Below, in pieces: positions 26,767 through 35,195 of a stretch of 64,000 bases of DNA. The stretch comes from Methanobacteriota archaeon (GTDB lineage Archaea > Halobacteriota > Methanosarcinia > Methanotrichales > Methanotrichaceae), in contig JAKPCO010000080.1 of assembly GCA_029553285.1 (NCBI GenBank), positions 1-64,000 on the forward strand. The letters are read 5' to 3'. The position numbers were made by a program, and so were the translations under genes. The notes under the pieces were generated by a model that saw nothing but the letters and a program-made list of their open reading frames with translations, was not told the DNA's origin and did not search any database. Position 1 is the first letter of the stretch. Every line of letters starts with the position of its first letter.

Positions 26767-26926
26767 CCTTCTCAGACCTCTTCATCCATCTGCGCCTGGA
26801 ACCGCTGGATGTGTACTTGTGAAGGGGTCCCGGCTTCTTGTAGGATACTTCTGAGCTCGGTACCATGCGGACCTGTCCCTTTCGGCCCTTTATCTTTTGC
26901 CAGACTACACTTCCTGTCTTTCCCAT
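26750..26926 (-). CDS. DUF5350-type small basic protein
   Basis: A 58-residue, very basic protein starting MGKTGSVVWQKIKGRKGQVR and ending RRRWMKRSEKAAATR. It matches the small methanogen family DUF5350, whose function is unknown; the composition suggests RNA or ribosome binding. A longer start at 26944 exists, but the family begins at MGKTGSV, and GGTGA lies just upstream. The neighbouring thiI gene overlaps its end, so the two are probably co-translated. Confidence 0.75.
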   Translation of the reverse strand: MGKTGSVVWQKIKGRKGQVRMVPSSEVSYKKPGPLHKYTSSGSRRRWMKRSEKAAATR

Positions 26927-26977
26927 GGTCACCGAGGTAGCCATGGCCTGAATTAAAAACCTTTCGTGATTTGCATG

Positions 26978-27068
26978 AGAGGTGTCCGAATAAGGAAGAA
27001 GTGCTCATAACAATCAGCATCCTCAAGCCTCGAATATCTGGCTCCGGAACTCTTATTCGGACAGGTCC
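26978..27068 (+). mobile_element. 91-bp MITE (second family), intact, with 8-bp target duplication
   Basis: Starts AGAGGTGTCCGAATAAGGAA and ends CTTATTCGGACAGGTCC; the terminal inverted repeats share GTCCGAATAAG. It is flanked by the perfect direct repeat TTTGCATG (26970-26977 and 27069-27076). The interior (GTGCTCATAACAATCAGCAT onward) is repeated, inverted, in the interrupted copy at 42640-42862. It has no coding capacity. Confidence 0.82.
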
Positions 27069-27160
27069 TTTGCATGTGAGCATCGCCCTGAGACACGCGA
27101 CGGAAAGGTTAATTATCACCGGTAATAATTCCCATCAAGGGCCTTCAAGGAGGGCACTCC

Positions 27161-27595
27161 TTGGATAGATTTGACAAGATACTCGAGAAGGACATAGAGG
27201 GTTATGATGGAAAGCACAGCGATCTCGTGAGATACGCCCCTGCGTTTTACAGGCTCATGAGCCGCATGCTGGGGGATCCGGAGCTGCCCAGGCGCATGTG
27301 GAAGCTGGTCATAGCTGCGATAGCATATTTCATACTGCCATCCGATATCATCCCCGAGGAATCGCACGGGGTGGTGGGCTATGTGGACGACATATTCCTG
27401 TGCGCCATGGTCGCTGATCAGGTGCGCAACGCCACAGGATCTGACGAGATACTCCTGAAGAACTGGGACGGCGATGAACCTGTAATCCCGCTCATTCGCG
27501 ATATACTTGAGAGGGAGAAGGAGCTGATAGGCGACAAGAAGGATGTCCTCATGAGCTATATCGGCTATGAGGAGCTGATAAATTCCAGTCAATGA
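27161..27595 (+). CDS. YkvA-like DUF1232 protein
   Basis: A 144-residue protein with the DUF1232 core, a hydrophobic helix plus KLVIAAIAYFILPSDIIPEE (about 48-67) and a following VGYVDDIFLCAMV, the usual short membrane-associated motif of this family. Function is not established. The start is TTG, with a perfect AAGGAGGG upstream. A TATA-like GTTAATTAT lies at about 27106-27114. Confidence 0.78.
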   Translation: MDRFDKILEKDIEGYDGKHSDLVRYAPAFYRLMSRMLGDPELPRRMWKLVIAAIAYFILPSDIIPEESHGVVGYVDDIFLCAMVADQVRNATGSDEILLKNWDGDEPVIPLIRDILEREKELIGDKKDVLMSYIGYEELINSSQ

Positions 27596-27628
27596 GATTT
27601 CTCTAAACGTGGGTGCAGTCATTCCTTT

Positions 27629-27690
27629 TACTCTATATTTGTTCAGCAACTTGGTGGTATGCAGCCTGTTTGCTGACCACAAATGCGAAA
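27629..27690 (-). mobile_element. Truncated relic of the 124-bp MITE family
   Basis: On the plus strand ACTCTATATTTGTTCAGCAA followed by CTTGGTGGTATGCAGCCTGTTTGCTGACC aligns with the inverted right half of the family (CGCTCTTATGTGTTTAGCAA then CTTG...GGTTGCTGAA). Only one end is recognisable and no target duplication remains. Confidence 0.4.
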
Positions 27691-27744
27691 CTCCAGATGT
27701 CATTATCCCAAAAGTAGAAATACGCAGCGATCTCATCCATCATT

Positions 27745-28263
27745 ATGTCTCACGCCGACAGGATCATCAGGGCAGCATTCCAGTCGGATGAGGCTCTGAG
27801 AGAGGCGATAAGATCGGTCATCTCAGAGATGGGGATGAGCACCAGGGAGTTCAGCAGGATATCATCCATACCCCAGAGCACCCTTTACAAGATACTCTCA
27901 GGCCACCGGGAACCGAATATAACAACGCTCCGGCAGATCGTGAAGACCATTCGGGATCTTGAGGGCGGAGGCGAGAGGTTCATAGCGATAATAGCTGCCA
28001 GACCTGTTCTCGACAAGATCGAGGAGACCAAGATGCGCATCGGGGATAAGGTCTTCACGCTCCGCGAGTACTCCGCGACAAATATCGAGGAGGCGATCAT
28101 CGCAGCGGTGAGGGCGGAATCCGACGGCGCAGCTGCAGTCGTCTGTGCCCCGATCGTCAGCCCCACGGTTGAAAAGCTTCTCACAATACCGGTCGCCACG
28201 ATAATACCCAGAGAGAGCGTCAAAAGGGCGATAGAGGTCGCGGCAAAGAAGATAGAGGTATAA
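27745..28263 (+). CDS. HTH transcriptional regulator with unknown C-terminal domain
   Basis: A 172-residue protein. Residues about 25-65 form a Cro/CI-type helix-turn-helix (MSTREFSRISSIPQSTLYKI then LSGHREPNITTL). The C-terminal 90 residues look like a small alpha/beta ligand-binding domain (REYSATNIEEAIIAAV and VVCAPIVSPTVEKLL). It stands directly before fen with a 3-base gap, so they are likely co-transcribed. The signal it senses is unknown. Confidence 0.78.
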   Translation: MSHADRIIRAAFQSDEALREAIRSVISEMGMSTREFSRISSIPQSTLYKILSGHREPNITTLRQIVKTIRDLEGGGERFIAIIAARPVLDKIEETKMRIGDKVFTLREYSATNIEEAIIAAVRAESDGAAAVVCAPIVSPTVEKLLTIPVATIIPRESVKRAIEVAAKKIEV

Positions 28264-28266
28264 CCC

Positions 28267-29277
28267 ATGGGCGTCGATCTCGGAGATATTCTCGACAGAA
28301 AAAAAATCTCGATCGGGGATCTGTCAGGAAGCTGGATCGCAGTCGACGGCTTCAACACGCTCTACCAGTTTCTCTCGACCATAAGACAGCCTGACGGCAC
28401 GCCCCTGATGGACTCATCTGGAAGAATAACATCGCATCTCTCAGGATTGCTCTACCGCATGACGAATCTCATAGAGTCCGGGATCAGGGTTGCATTCGTC
28501 TTCGATGGCAGGCCTCCGGAGCTCAAGGCCGGGACGCTGGCTGCCAGGGCTCAGATGAAGGAGGCTGCGGAGATCCAGCTGCAGGAGGCGATAGCCACAG
28601 GTGCTGAGAGCTTCAGGTATGCACAGGCCGCCACCAGGATAAACAGCGAGATACTCCACGACTCCATAAGGCTCCTGGACGCCATGGGAATCCCGTATGT
28701 TCAGGCCCCCTCAGAGGGCGAGGCCCAGGCTGCCTTCATGGCGATCCGCGGGGATGTTGATTATGTGGCATCTCAGGACTACGACTCCCTTCTGTTCGGC
28801 GCGCCGAGGGTCGTGAGGAACCTCGCGATCACAGGCAGGAGGAAGATTCCCAGGAAGAACGTGTACATCGATGTCCCTCCAGAGGTCATAATCCTGGAGG
28901 AGGAGCTCACGAGGCTCGGGATAAGCAGGGAACAGCTTGTGGATATAGGAATAATGTGCGGCACCGATTACAACGCGGGGCTTCAAAAGGTGGGGCCGAA
29001 GAGGGCTCTGAAGCTGATAAGAGAGCATGGCTGCCTGGAGGCTGTGCTCGATGCGCTTGGAGAGAGCATCGAGAATCTCCAGGAGATAAGAGATATCTTC
29101 CTGCATCCGGAGGTCACAGAGAGCTACGATCTCAGGATGAAGAAACCCAGGATCGAGGAGATTATCGAATTTTTATGTAAAGATCGGGACTTCTCGGAGG
29201 AGCGGGTCAGAAAGGCAGTCGACAGGTTGAGTGCATCATACCGCGCAGGGCAGTGCACGCTCGAGAGGTGGTTCTGA
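28267..29277 (+). CDS. fen: Flap endonuclease 1
   Basis: A structure-specific nuclease that removes 5' flaps during Okazaki fragment maturation and repair. The 336 residues show the N-terminal XPG domain (VDGFNTLYQFLS, FVFDGRPPELK), the internal XPG domain with metal ligands (APSEGEAQAAFM, SQDYDSLLFG) and GIMCGTDYNAGL. The C-terminus QCTLERWF is a PCNA-interacting box. GAGGT precedes the ATG. The dph2 gene overlaps its 3' end. Confidence 0.95.
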   Translation: MGVDLGDILDRKKISIGDLSGSWIAVDGFNTLYQFLSTIRQPDGTPLMDSSGRITSHLSGLLYRMTNLIESGIRVAFVFDGRPPELKAGTLAARAQMKEAAEIQLQEAIATGAESFRYAQAATRINSEILHDSIRLLDAMGIPYVQAPSEGEAQAAFMAIRGDVDYVASQDYDSLLFGAPRVVRNLAITGRRKIPRKNVYIDVPPEVIILEEELTRLGISREQLVDIGIMCGTDYNAGLQKVGPKRALKLIREHGCLEAVLDALGESIENLQEIRDIFLHPEVTESYDLRMKKPRIEEIIEFLCKDRDFSEERVRKAVDRLSASYRAGQCTLERWF

Positions 29278-30275
29278 TTCTCATCTCCGGCTACGAGATC
29301 GATCTCGAGAGGGCTCTGGACATCATAAAAAGAGCTGGGGTCAGAATGGTCGGCGTTCAGGTCCCCGATGGCCTGAAGAGATCCGCCCCAGAGATATCGG
29401 GAATCATAGAGGAGACCGGCGCTGAGGTTCTGGTATCAGGAGATCCGTGCTATGGTGCATGTGATATCGATCTCCAGCTCTGCAGCATGGTCGATCTGAT
29501 GGTGCACATCGGCCACTCGGAGATGTGCGAGAGCCTGAGCGACAGGATTGTTTACATCGAGGCAAGGATGCCGGATGATGTCACCGAGGTCGTGGAGAGA
29601 TCACTTGAATTTTTCACGAAGGAGAGGGTGGCTGTCTGCACAACCATCCAGCATGCTCATATGATCGATCGTGTGATCGGGATACTGAGATCGCATGGCA
29701 TCGAAGCCCTCGCAGGCGGACCGTCTCCACGAACCAGGCACATCGGGCAGGTTCTCGGCTGCTGCTACGCGGCCGCGAGGGTCGGGGCGGATGAGGCGCT
29801 CTTCATAGGCACCGGCAGATTCCACCCTCTGGGACTCTCAATGGCGACAGGCATGCGGGTGATAGCCGCGGATCCTGTCACAGGCTCGGTGGAGGAGATC
29901 GAGACGCATGATTTCCTCCGGTGGAGGTACGGGATCATCGCCAGGGCATCGGATGCGAAGAGCATCGGGATCCTGATATCGAAGAAGCCGGGCCAGAGGA
30001 GATGCGTGACAGCGAGGAGGCTCAGCTCTCTCGGGAGATCGAAGGGAAAGAACATGCTTGATGTTTGCATTGACAGAATCGAGCCCGAGAGGATTGTAGA
30101 CCTTGGTTTGGAGTCGGTGGTCTCGACCGCATGCCCGCGCATCGCTCTGGATGACGCACGGAGATATGGTGTTCCCGTTCTCACACCGCCTGAGTTCGAG
30201 ATCGCGCTTGGAATGCGGAATGACTACACCTTCGACGAGATCCCCGAGGCATGCGGGGAGCCCGAGAGCACGTGA
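29253..30275 (+). CDS. dph2: Diphthamide synthase, 2-(3-amino-3-carboxypropyl)histidine synthase
   Basis: Performs the first step of diphthamide formation on elongation factor 2, using a [4Fe-4S] cluster and SAM in a non-canonical radical reaction. The three cluster Cys are recognisable in GDPCYGACD, VLGCCYAAA and STACPRIAL; GVQVPDGLKRSA near the N-terminus is also typical. The 340-residue form starts with GTG inside fen; a second GTG at 29268 is possible. Archaea use this single protein as a homodimer. Confidence 0.92.
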   Translation: MHAREVVLILISGYEIDLERALDIIKRAGVRMVGVQVPDGLKRSAPEISGIIEETGAEVLVSGDPCYGACDIDLQLCSMVDLMVHIGHSEMCESLSDRIVYIEARMPDDVTEVVERSLEFFTKERVAVCTTIQHAHMIDRVIGILRSHGIEALAGGPSPRTRHIGQVLGCCYAAARVGADEALFIGTGRFHPLGLSMATGMRVIAADPVTGSVEEIETHDFLRWRYGIIARASDAKSIGILISKKPGQRRCVTARRLSSLGRSKGKNMLDVCIDRIEPERIVDLGLESVVSTACPRIALDDARRYGVPVLTPPEFEIALGMRNDYTFDEIPEACGEPEST

Positions 30276-30403
30276 TCCCTCCCCGGCAGCATCCCTCCAG
30301 ATGGTCTGGTGCCTGAAAGCACGAGTGTTGGCCTCCTTCCCAGGACCCACGCAGGTCGTATCTATCATAACATCAAAAAGTTGGGCTTTTTCTCGCGCTG
30401 TTA

Positions 30404-31549
30404 TCAGGACCTCCTGGAGATCACGTCCTTCATATCATCCAGGAACAGATCGAGATTCTCCTCAGTCATGTGCGGCATAAGTATGAGCCTCAGCGCCTTC
30501 GGCTCTCTGGTCATCGAGACATGCCACCCCCTCTCAAGCAGCGCCCTCCTGATCCCAGGCGGATCATCGATCTTCAGCGCGACGACGTTCATCACGGGCT
30601 CGATGACAGGCTCGATTCCCATCGCACGGGCTTCTGATACGAGATGCTCTGTCATGTCCATGCATCTCCTGACGACCCTTCTGTAACCATCGGTGCCGAG
30701 ATGCATGATCACAGCATATGTGGCTGCAGCGGCAGCCCCGCTTCTGGTGCCCGTCAGCGATGCCTGTCTTGAGACTGTGAGGTAGTATGTCTCTGTCTCC
30801 AGCCGCCTGACAGGATCCGAGCTCCTGAAGATCAAACCGCCAGCTGGAATCGGACTCATCCCCATCTTGTGCGGATCGATGGTTATCGACTGCACCCCAT
30901 CAACCCTGAAATCCCAGTGGTAATTTCTGTCAAGGAACGGCAGCACAAACCCGCCGAATGCAGCATCCACGTGAAGGGGTATGCCGTTCTCGATCGCAAG
31001 CTCTGAGAGATCCTTTATCGGATCCACCTGGCCGAACTCTGTGGTCCCGGCGATGCCAACAAGACAGACCGTACGCTCATCTATCTGCCTCTCGACATCC
31101 CCGACATCCACCCTGAGCATATCATCGAGCTCTGCTTTTCTGACCTCCAGATTGAGGAGATCCGCGATCTTATCGAAGGAGAAATGCGCCGATCTCGGAA
31201 CGACTATGTTCCCATCGCGCCTGCCGGAGGAGTTCCTGGCGGCGCGTATCGCCTGGATGTTTGACTCGGTGCCGCCTGTTGATATGTAGCCTGCCGCGTC
31301 GGAGCATCCCAGTAAAGATCCGAGGATGCCGACAACCCTGCGCTCAATCTCCGCTGTGCCTGGGAAGAGCCCGGGGTCTCCCAGGTTCGTCTCCAGGAAC
31401 ATGCTGTACGCCCGCACAGCCACGGGATGGGGGCGGGTGCACATTGTGGAGAGAAGACGGTCGTAGGAACAGTCCCTTCCGCGCATCTCCCTAAGGAGAT
31501 CCTCGACCCTCTCCTCTGACAGACCCCTCTCCGGGAATGTGTGCATCAT
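30404..31549 (-). CDS. mfnA: L-tyrosine decarboxylase, methanofuran synthesis
   Basis: A PLP enzyme making tyramine for the methanofuran core (some homologues act on aspartate). At 381 residues it fits the archaeal MfnA family: GGTESNIQAIRAAR, VDAAFGGF, and the cofactor Lys in TIDPHKMGMSPIPAGG. The frame stays open upstream to 31732, but that part is ppsA coding sequence on the same strand in another frame; ATG 31549 overlaps the ppsA TGA (ATGATG) and follows AAGGA. The window also holds mfnD, a later step of the same pathway. Confidence 0.9.
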   Translation of the reverse strand: MMHTFPERGLSEERVEDLLREMRGRDCSYDRLLSTMCTRPHPVAVRAYSMFLETNLGDPGLFPGTAEIERRVVGILGSLLGCSDAAGYISTGGTESNIQAIRAARNSSGRRDGNIVVPRSAHFSFDKIADLLNLEVRKAELDDMLRVDVGDVERQIDERTVCLVGIAGTTEFGQVDPIKDLSELAIENGIPLHVDAAFGGFVLPFLDRNYHWDFRVDGVQSITIDPHKMGMSPIPAGGLIFRSSDPVRRLETETYYLTVSRQASLTGTRSGAAAAATYAVIMHLGTDGYRRVVRRCMDMTEHLVSEARAMGIEPVIEPVMNVVALKIDDPPGIRRALLERGWHVSMTREPKALRLILMPHMTEENLDLFLDDMKDVISRRS

Positions 31550-33810
31550 CGATTCCTTGCAGCCTCCAGGAGTATCGAGAGCTCCGCCCTTGCCACAGTC
31601 TCCCTCACAGTGGCCACCGCATCGATGTTCGCGGATATGCTGTCTATTCCGATCTGAACGAGCCGGCGTGCCATCTCCGGGTAGGATCCCGCCTGGCCGC
31701 ATATCGATGTCTTGACGCCAGCCTTCTTGCACCGCTCCACGACGTACTCTATGAGTTTGATGACAGCCGGATGCATCTCGGAGTAGAGGTTGGCGACGTT
31801 CTCGTTGTTCCTGTCCACAGCGAGCGTGTACTGGGTGAGATCGTTTGTGCCGAACGATATGAAGTCCAGCCCCTCCTCAATGAAATCATCGATTGTGAGC
31901 GCAGCAGCCGGCGTCTCGACCATTATCCCAACATCGATCCTGCTCAGATCCAGCCCCTCCTCGACCATGATCTCCTTAGCCCTTCTCAGCTCGCTCACGT
32001 GCTGGACCATTGGAAGCATGATCCCAACGTTTGTGAGACCGAGCTCGTGGAGCTTCTTGAACGCCCTTATCTCCAGCCGGAAGTGCTCCACCTCTGTGAG
32101 ATCCCTGCGTATCCCGCGCCAGCCGAGCATCGGGTTGTGCTCAACAGGCTCGTTCTCGCCGCCCTCCATCGCCCGGAACTCATCCGTGGGCGCGTCCAGG
32201 GTTCTCACCCACACCGGCTTCGGATAAAACGCATCTGCCACTATCCTGATGTTCCTGACGAGCTCATCGACATACTCCTCGCTCCGTCCAGACTTTATGT
32301 AGTAATTAGGCGTCTTTCCCAGTCCCAGAATCATGTGCTCTATTCTGAGTAGACCCACACCATCTGCCATCGTTGCGGCTGCGGCCTGCGCTCTCGTTGG
32401 CTCACTGATGTTGACCTTGACCTCTGTCGCTGTCACCGGCTTGTAGGCCACAGCGACCGGCTGCACCTTCTTCTCCTCAGCTACAGCCACCTTTCCCTCA
32501 TAGACCTGGCCCTTGGTGCCGTCGACGGTGACAACCATTCCATCCCTGAGCACCTTTGTGGCGTTCTTTGTTCCCACTACTGCAGGACAGCCGAGCTCGC
32601 GGCTCACTATGGCAGCATGACATGCCATGCCTCCCTCGTCCGTGACTATGGCGCCGGCCCGTCTCATTGCAGGAACCATATCGGGCATGGTCATGCGGGT
32701 GACCATTATATCCCCGTCCTTTATCTTCTCCAGATCCCTGACTCCTGAGATGATCCTGACGGTGCCTGTGGCTGTGCCCGGTGATGCTCCGAGACCCGTG
32801 ACCAGGACCTTGGTTGCGCCGGAAGCCTCTGCCCCGGCCTTTGGAACGCCCTTGGCTATGGTGGTTATCGGCCTCGACTGTAGGATGTAAATCTTATTCT
32901 TCTCTATACCCCACTCGATATCCTGAGGTATGCCGTAGTGTTTCTCCAGGATCTCCGCGTACTTCGCAAGATCGAGTATCTCGCTCTCGGTCAGAACCTG
33001 TGCATCCCTCTTCTCCGGTGGCACCGGAACTGTCACTGTTTTTGAGGTCACAGGATCCCTGACGATCATGATCTCCTTAGTGGCGATCATCTTGTGGACT
33101 ATCTTCTTGGAGGATCTGTCGACCACATAGTTGTCGGGAGACACACTGCCGCTGACCACCGCCTCTCCCAGGCCCCATGCAGCCTCAATCACAACAAGCG
33201 GCTCGCCTGTGCTCGGCTGGGAGCTGAACATGACCCCTGACTTCTCGGAGTCCACCATCTTCTGCACTATCGCGGAGAGATTGACCTTCTCATGCTCGAA
33301 GCCCTGCTCAACCCTGTAGAATATCGCCCTGGCGCCGTAAAGGGATGCCCAGCACTTTTTCACAGCCTCAAATACAGCATCTGCTCCCCTCACATTCAGG
33401 TAGGTCTCCTGCTGACCGGCGAAGCTCGCATCCGGGAGATCCTCTGCGGTCGCGCTTGATCTGACTGCAACAAAAACCTCCTCCCCCTCCCGCTCGCAGA
33501 GCTCTCTGTACCTCTCCTTTATCGCGTTCTCTATATCCTTCGGGACCTCTGCATCCATCACTATCTTCTTGGCCCTGGCCTCTGCCTTGAGGAGCTCCTC
33601 GGGATTATTCACATCCACTTTCAGAGAGTCGAAGAGCTCTTTCGCAATGCCCGCGCGCTCGATGAACTGCCGGAAGGCCTGCGCAGTGACCGCGAACCCG
33701 CCTGGTACAGGGATGCCTATGTTTATCATCTCGCCCAAGCTCGCACCCTTTCCTCCGACTACAGGTATATCCTCCTTTCCCACCTCTTCAAGCCAAACAA
33801 CGATCGCCAT
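31546..33810 (-). CDS. ppsA: Phosphoenolpyruvate synthase
   Basis: Makes PEP from pyruvate and ATP, the entry to gluconeogenesis for a cell growing from acetyl-CoA. The 754 residues start MAIVVWLEEVGKEDIPVVGG; the N-terminal ATP-binding domain is followed by the phosphohistidine loop (GGMACHAAIVSREL) and the C-terminal PEP/pyruvate barrel (ICGQAGSYPEMARRL). An ORF opening further upstream (to 34503) is antisense to lysE and is rejected. A TATA-like GTAATATAC lies at 33872-33864 and a GAGG site precedes the ATG. mfnA is translationally coupled behind it. Confidence 0.96.
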   Translation of the reverse strand: MAIVVWLEEVGKEDIPVVGGKGASLGEMINIGIPVPGGFAVTAQAFRQFIERAGIAKELFDSLKVDVNNPEELLKAEARAKKIVMDAEVPKDIENAIKERYRELCEREGEEVFVAVRSSATAEDLPDASFAGQQETYLNVRGADAVFEAVKKCWASLYGARAIFYRVEQGFEHEKVNLSAIVQKMVDSEKSGVMFSSQPSTGEPLVVIEAAWGLGEAVVSGSVSPDNYVVDRSSKKIVHKMIATKEIMIVRDPVTSKTVTVPVPPEKRDAQVLTESEILDLAKYAEILEKHYGIPQDIEWGIEKNKIYILQSRPITTIAKGVPKAGAEASGATKVLVTGLGASPGTATGTVRIISGVRDLEKIKDGDIMVTRMTMPDMVPAMRRAGAIVTDEGGMACHAAIVSRELGCPAVVGTKNATKVLRDGMVVTVDGTKGQVYEGKVAVAEEKKVQPVAVAYKPVTATEVKVNISEPTRAQAAAATMADGVGLLRIEHMILGLGKTPNYYIKSGRSEEYVDELVRNIRIVADAFYPKPVWVRTLDAPTDEFRAMEGGENEPVEHNPMLGWRGIRRDLTEVEHFRLEIRAFKKLHELGLTNVGIMLPMVQHVSELRRAKEIMVEEGLDLSRIDVGIMVETPAAALTIDDFIEEGLDFISFGTNDLTQYTLAVDRNNENVANLYSEMHPAVIKLIEYVVERCKKAGVKTSICGQAGSYPEMARRLVQIGIDSISANIDAVATVRETVARAELSILLEAARNR

Positions 33811-33955
33811 TAAAGTCAGCCTCTTAGCGTTATCATGAGATGGTGGTGCTTCAATTCGCGACTGTATATTACCCTTTCCTTCCGGATCCACTGAGCCGGA
33901 AAATGATGGCTTGCAAGAGGATCTGCGTGGAGTTCTCCAGGCCATCCGAGAACGC

Positions 33956-33988
33956 ATAAATATCCCATATGCCAACCAACTTCTGATG
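33956..33988 (+). promoter_or_regulatory. Promoter for a leaderless lysE transcript
   Basis: CATAAATAT (33956-33964) lies 22-30 bases before ATG 33986, so transcription should begin at or next to the start codon. No Shine-Dalgarno sequence is visible. Confidence 0.55.
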
Positions 33989-34609
33989 AACGTAATGGAG
34001 ATGCTTCTCGTCGCGTTTGCCATCGGGCTCACAGGTGCGCTGGCGCCAGGGCCAACTCTTGTCGCAACTGTGAACAGCTCCCTGAAGAGCGGCTGGACCT
34101 CGGGGCCGAAGGTCTCGATCGGCCATGCATTTGTTGAGATGCTGATATTCGTGCTGATACTCATGGGCCTCAGCGGGGCCGCAGATGCATACAGAGTTCC
34201 GATATCGCTGATCGGAGGCACCGCCCTCATGGTATTCGGGGCGCTGACGCTGCGGGGAGCGAGCAATGCATCCATATCATCGCAGGGATCTGAGATATCC
34301 TCAAACCCGTACATCGCCGGCGCCCTGACGAGCGCTGCCAACCCGTACTTCTGGATATGGTGGCTCTCCGTCGGCTCTGCAATGCTGCTTGACGGGCTCA
34401 GAGGCGGATTTCTGCTCGCCGCCGCATTCATGATAGGCCACTGGGGCGCTGACTTCGGCTGGTACACGCTCGTATCGACGAGCGTTGACAGGGGAAAGAG
34501 CATTCTCTCGGAGAGGGGCTACAGGTACGTCCTCTCCGCATGCGGCATATTCCTGATGATATTCGGACTGTACTACCTGAGCGGAGTGGCCGGGTCTCTC
34601 GGATGGTGA
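33986..34609 (+). CDS. LysE/RhtB family exporter
   Basis: A 207-residue membrane protein of the LysE superfamily, with GLTGALAPGPTLVATVNSSL at the first helix pair, about six membrane segments and SAANPYFWIWWLSVG in the middle, both typical. The family exports amino acids or small metabolites; the substrate here is unknown. The longer ORF start at 33911 lies upstream of the TATA box and is rejected. The gene overlaps the start of the SpoIIM-like gene. Confidence 0.82.
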   Translation: MNVMEMLLVAFAIGLTGALAPGPTLVATVNSSLKSGWTSGPKVSIGHAFVEMLIFVLILMGLSGAADAYRVPISLIGGTALMVFGALTLRGASNASISSQGSEISSNPYIAGALTSAANPYFWIWWLSVGSAMLLDGLRGGFLLAAAFMIGHWGADFGWYTLVSTSVDRGKSILSERGYRYVLSACGIFLMIFGLYYLSGVAGSLGW

Positions 34610-35193
34610 TACTGGTGAGATCAATCGCATACCTGAGATCGATCAGAGGCTATATCGCGGTATCCGTCATTCTGTTCTTCGCCGCCGCTGCATCGGGATT
34701 CACGGCAGCTGAGCAGAATCCAGAGATCGCGGAGGGGTGGTTGAAGGAGCTGGAGATGCTTAAATGGATCACAGATCTGCCGCCTCTCATGATAATGATC
34801 CTGATATTCGCAAAGAACCTTCTTGCATGCGCGATGGCTGTGCTTCTCGGGGTGGGCGCAGGCATAGTGCCTCTGCTTGTTGCCATCTCCAACGGCATTC
34901 TTGTTGGCATGGTATCATACCAGGTCATCCATAAGGAGGGCGTTCTCTACCTTCTCGCAGGAATCCTGCCACATGGAATTGTGGAGCTTCCGGCGGTGCT
35001 GGCGAGCATAGCGATCGGCCTGCGGCTCGGCCACATCTTCATCATGACAATGATTGATGGGGATGGTGACCTCGGAGGGGAGGCGCGTGCTGCCATAAGC
35101 TTCCTGATGTACAGGGTTGCTCCGCTGCTCTTCATCGCGGCAGTGATTGAAACATTTATCACACCCCTCGCAATATCCCTTGCATCCCGGTAG
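34603..35193 (+). CDS. SpoIIM/DUF95 family membrane protein
   Basis: A 196-residue integral membrane protein with about five hydrophobic segments and the family pattern [19 protein letters not shown]...GILVGMV...[21 protein letters not shown]. Archaeal members are widespread and uncharacterised; in Bacillus SpoIIM works in forespore engulfment, which does not apply here. ATG 34603 (or GTG 34606) overlaps the lysE stop. proS follows without a gap. Confidence 0.8.
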   Translation: MVILVRSIAYLRSIRGYIAVSVILFFAAAASGFTAAEQNPEIAEGWLKELEMLKWITDLPPLMIMILIFAKNLLACAMAVLLGVGAGIVPLLVAISNGILVGMVSYQVIHKEGVLYLLAGILPHGIVELPAVLASIAIGLRLGHIFIMTMIDGDGDLGGEARAAISFLMYRVAPLLFIAAVIETFITPLAISLASR

Positions 35194-35195
35194 TG

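Noticed and set aside
30404-31732. 442-residue form of the tyrosine decarboxylase
   Set aside because: The first 61 residues are an out-of-frame reading of ppsA and are not similar to the family; ATG 31549 gives the normal length.
33811-34503. N-terminal extension of the PEP synthase frame to 985 residues
   Set aside because: It is antisense to the lysE gene, has no family resemblance, and the true start MAIVVWLEE at 33810 has a promoter and ribosome-binding site.
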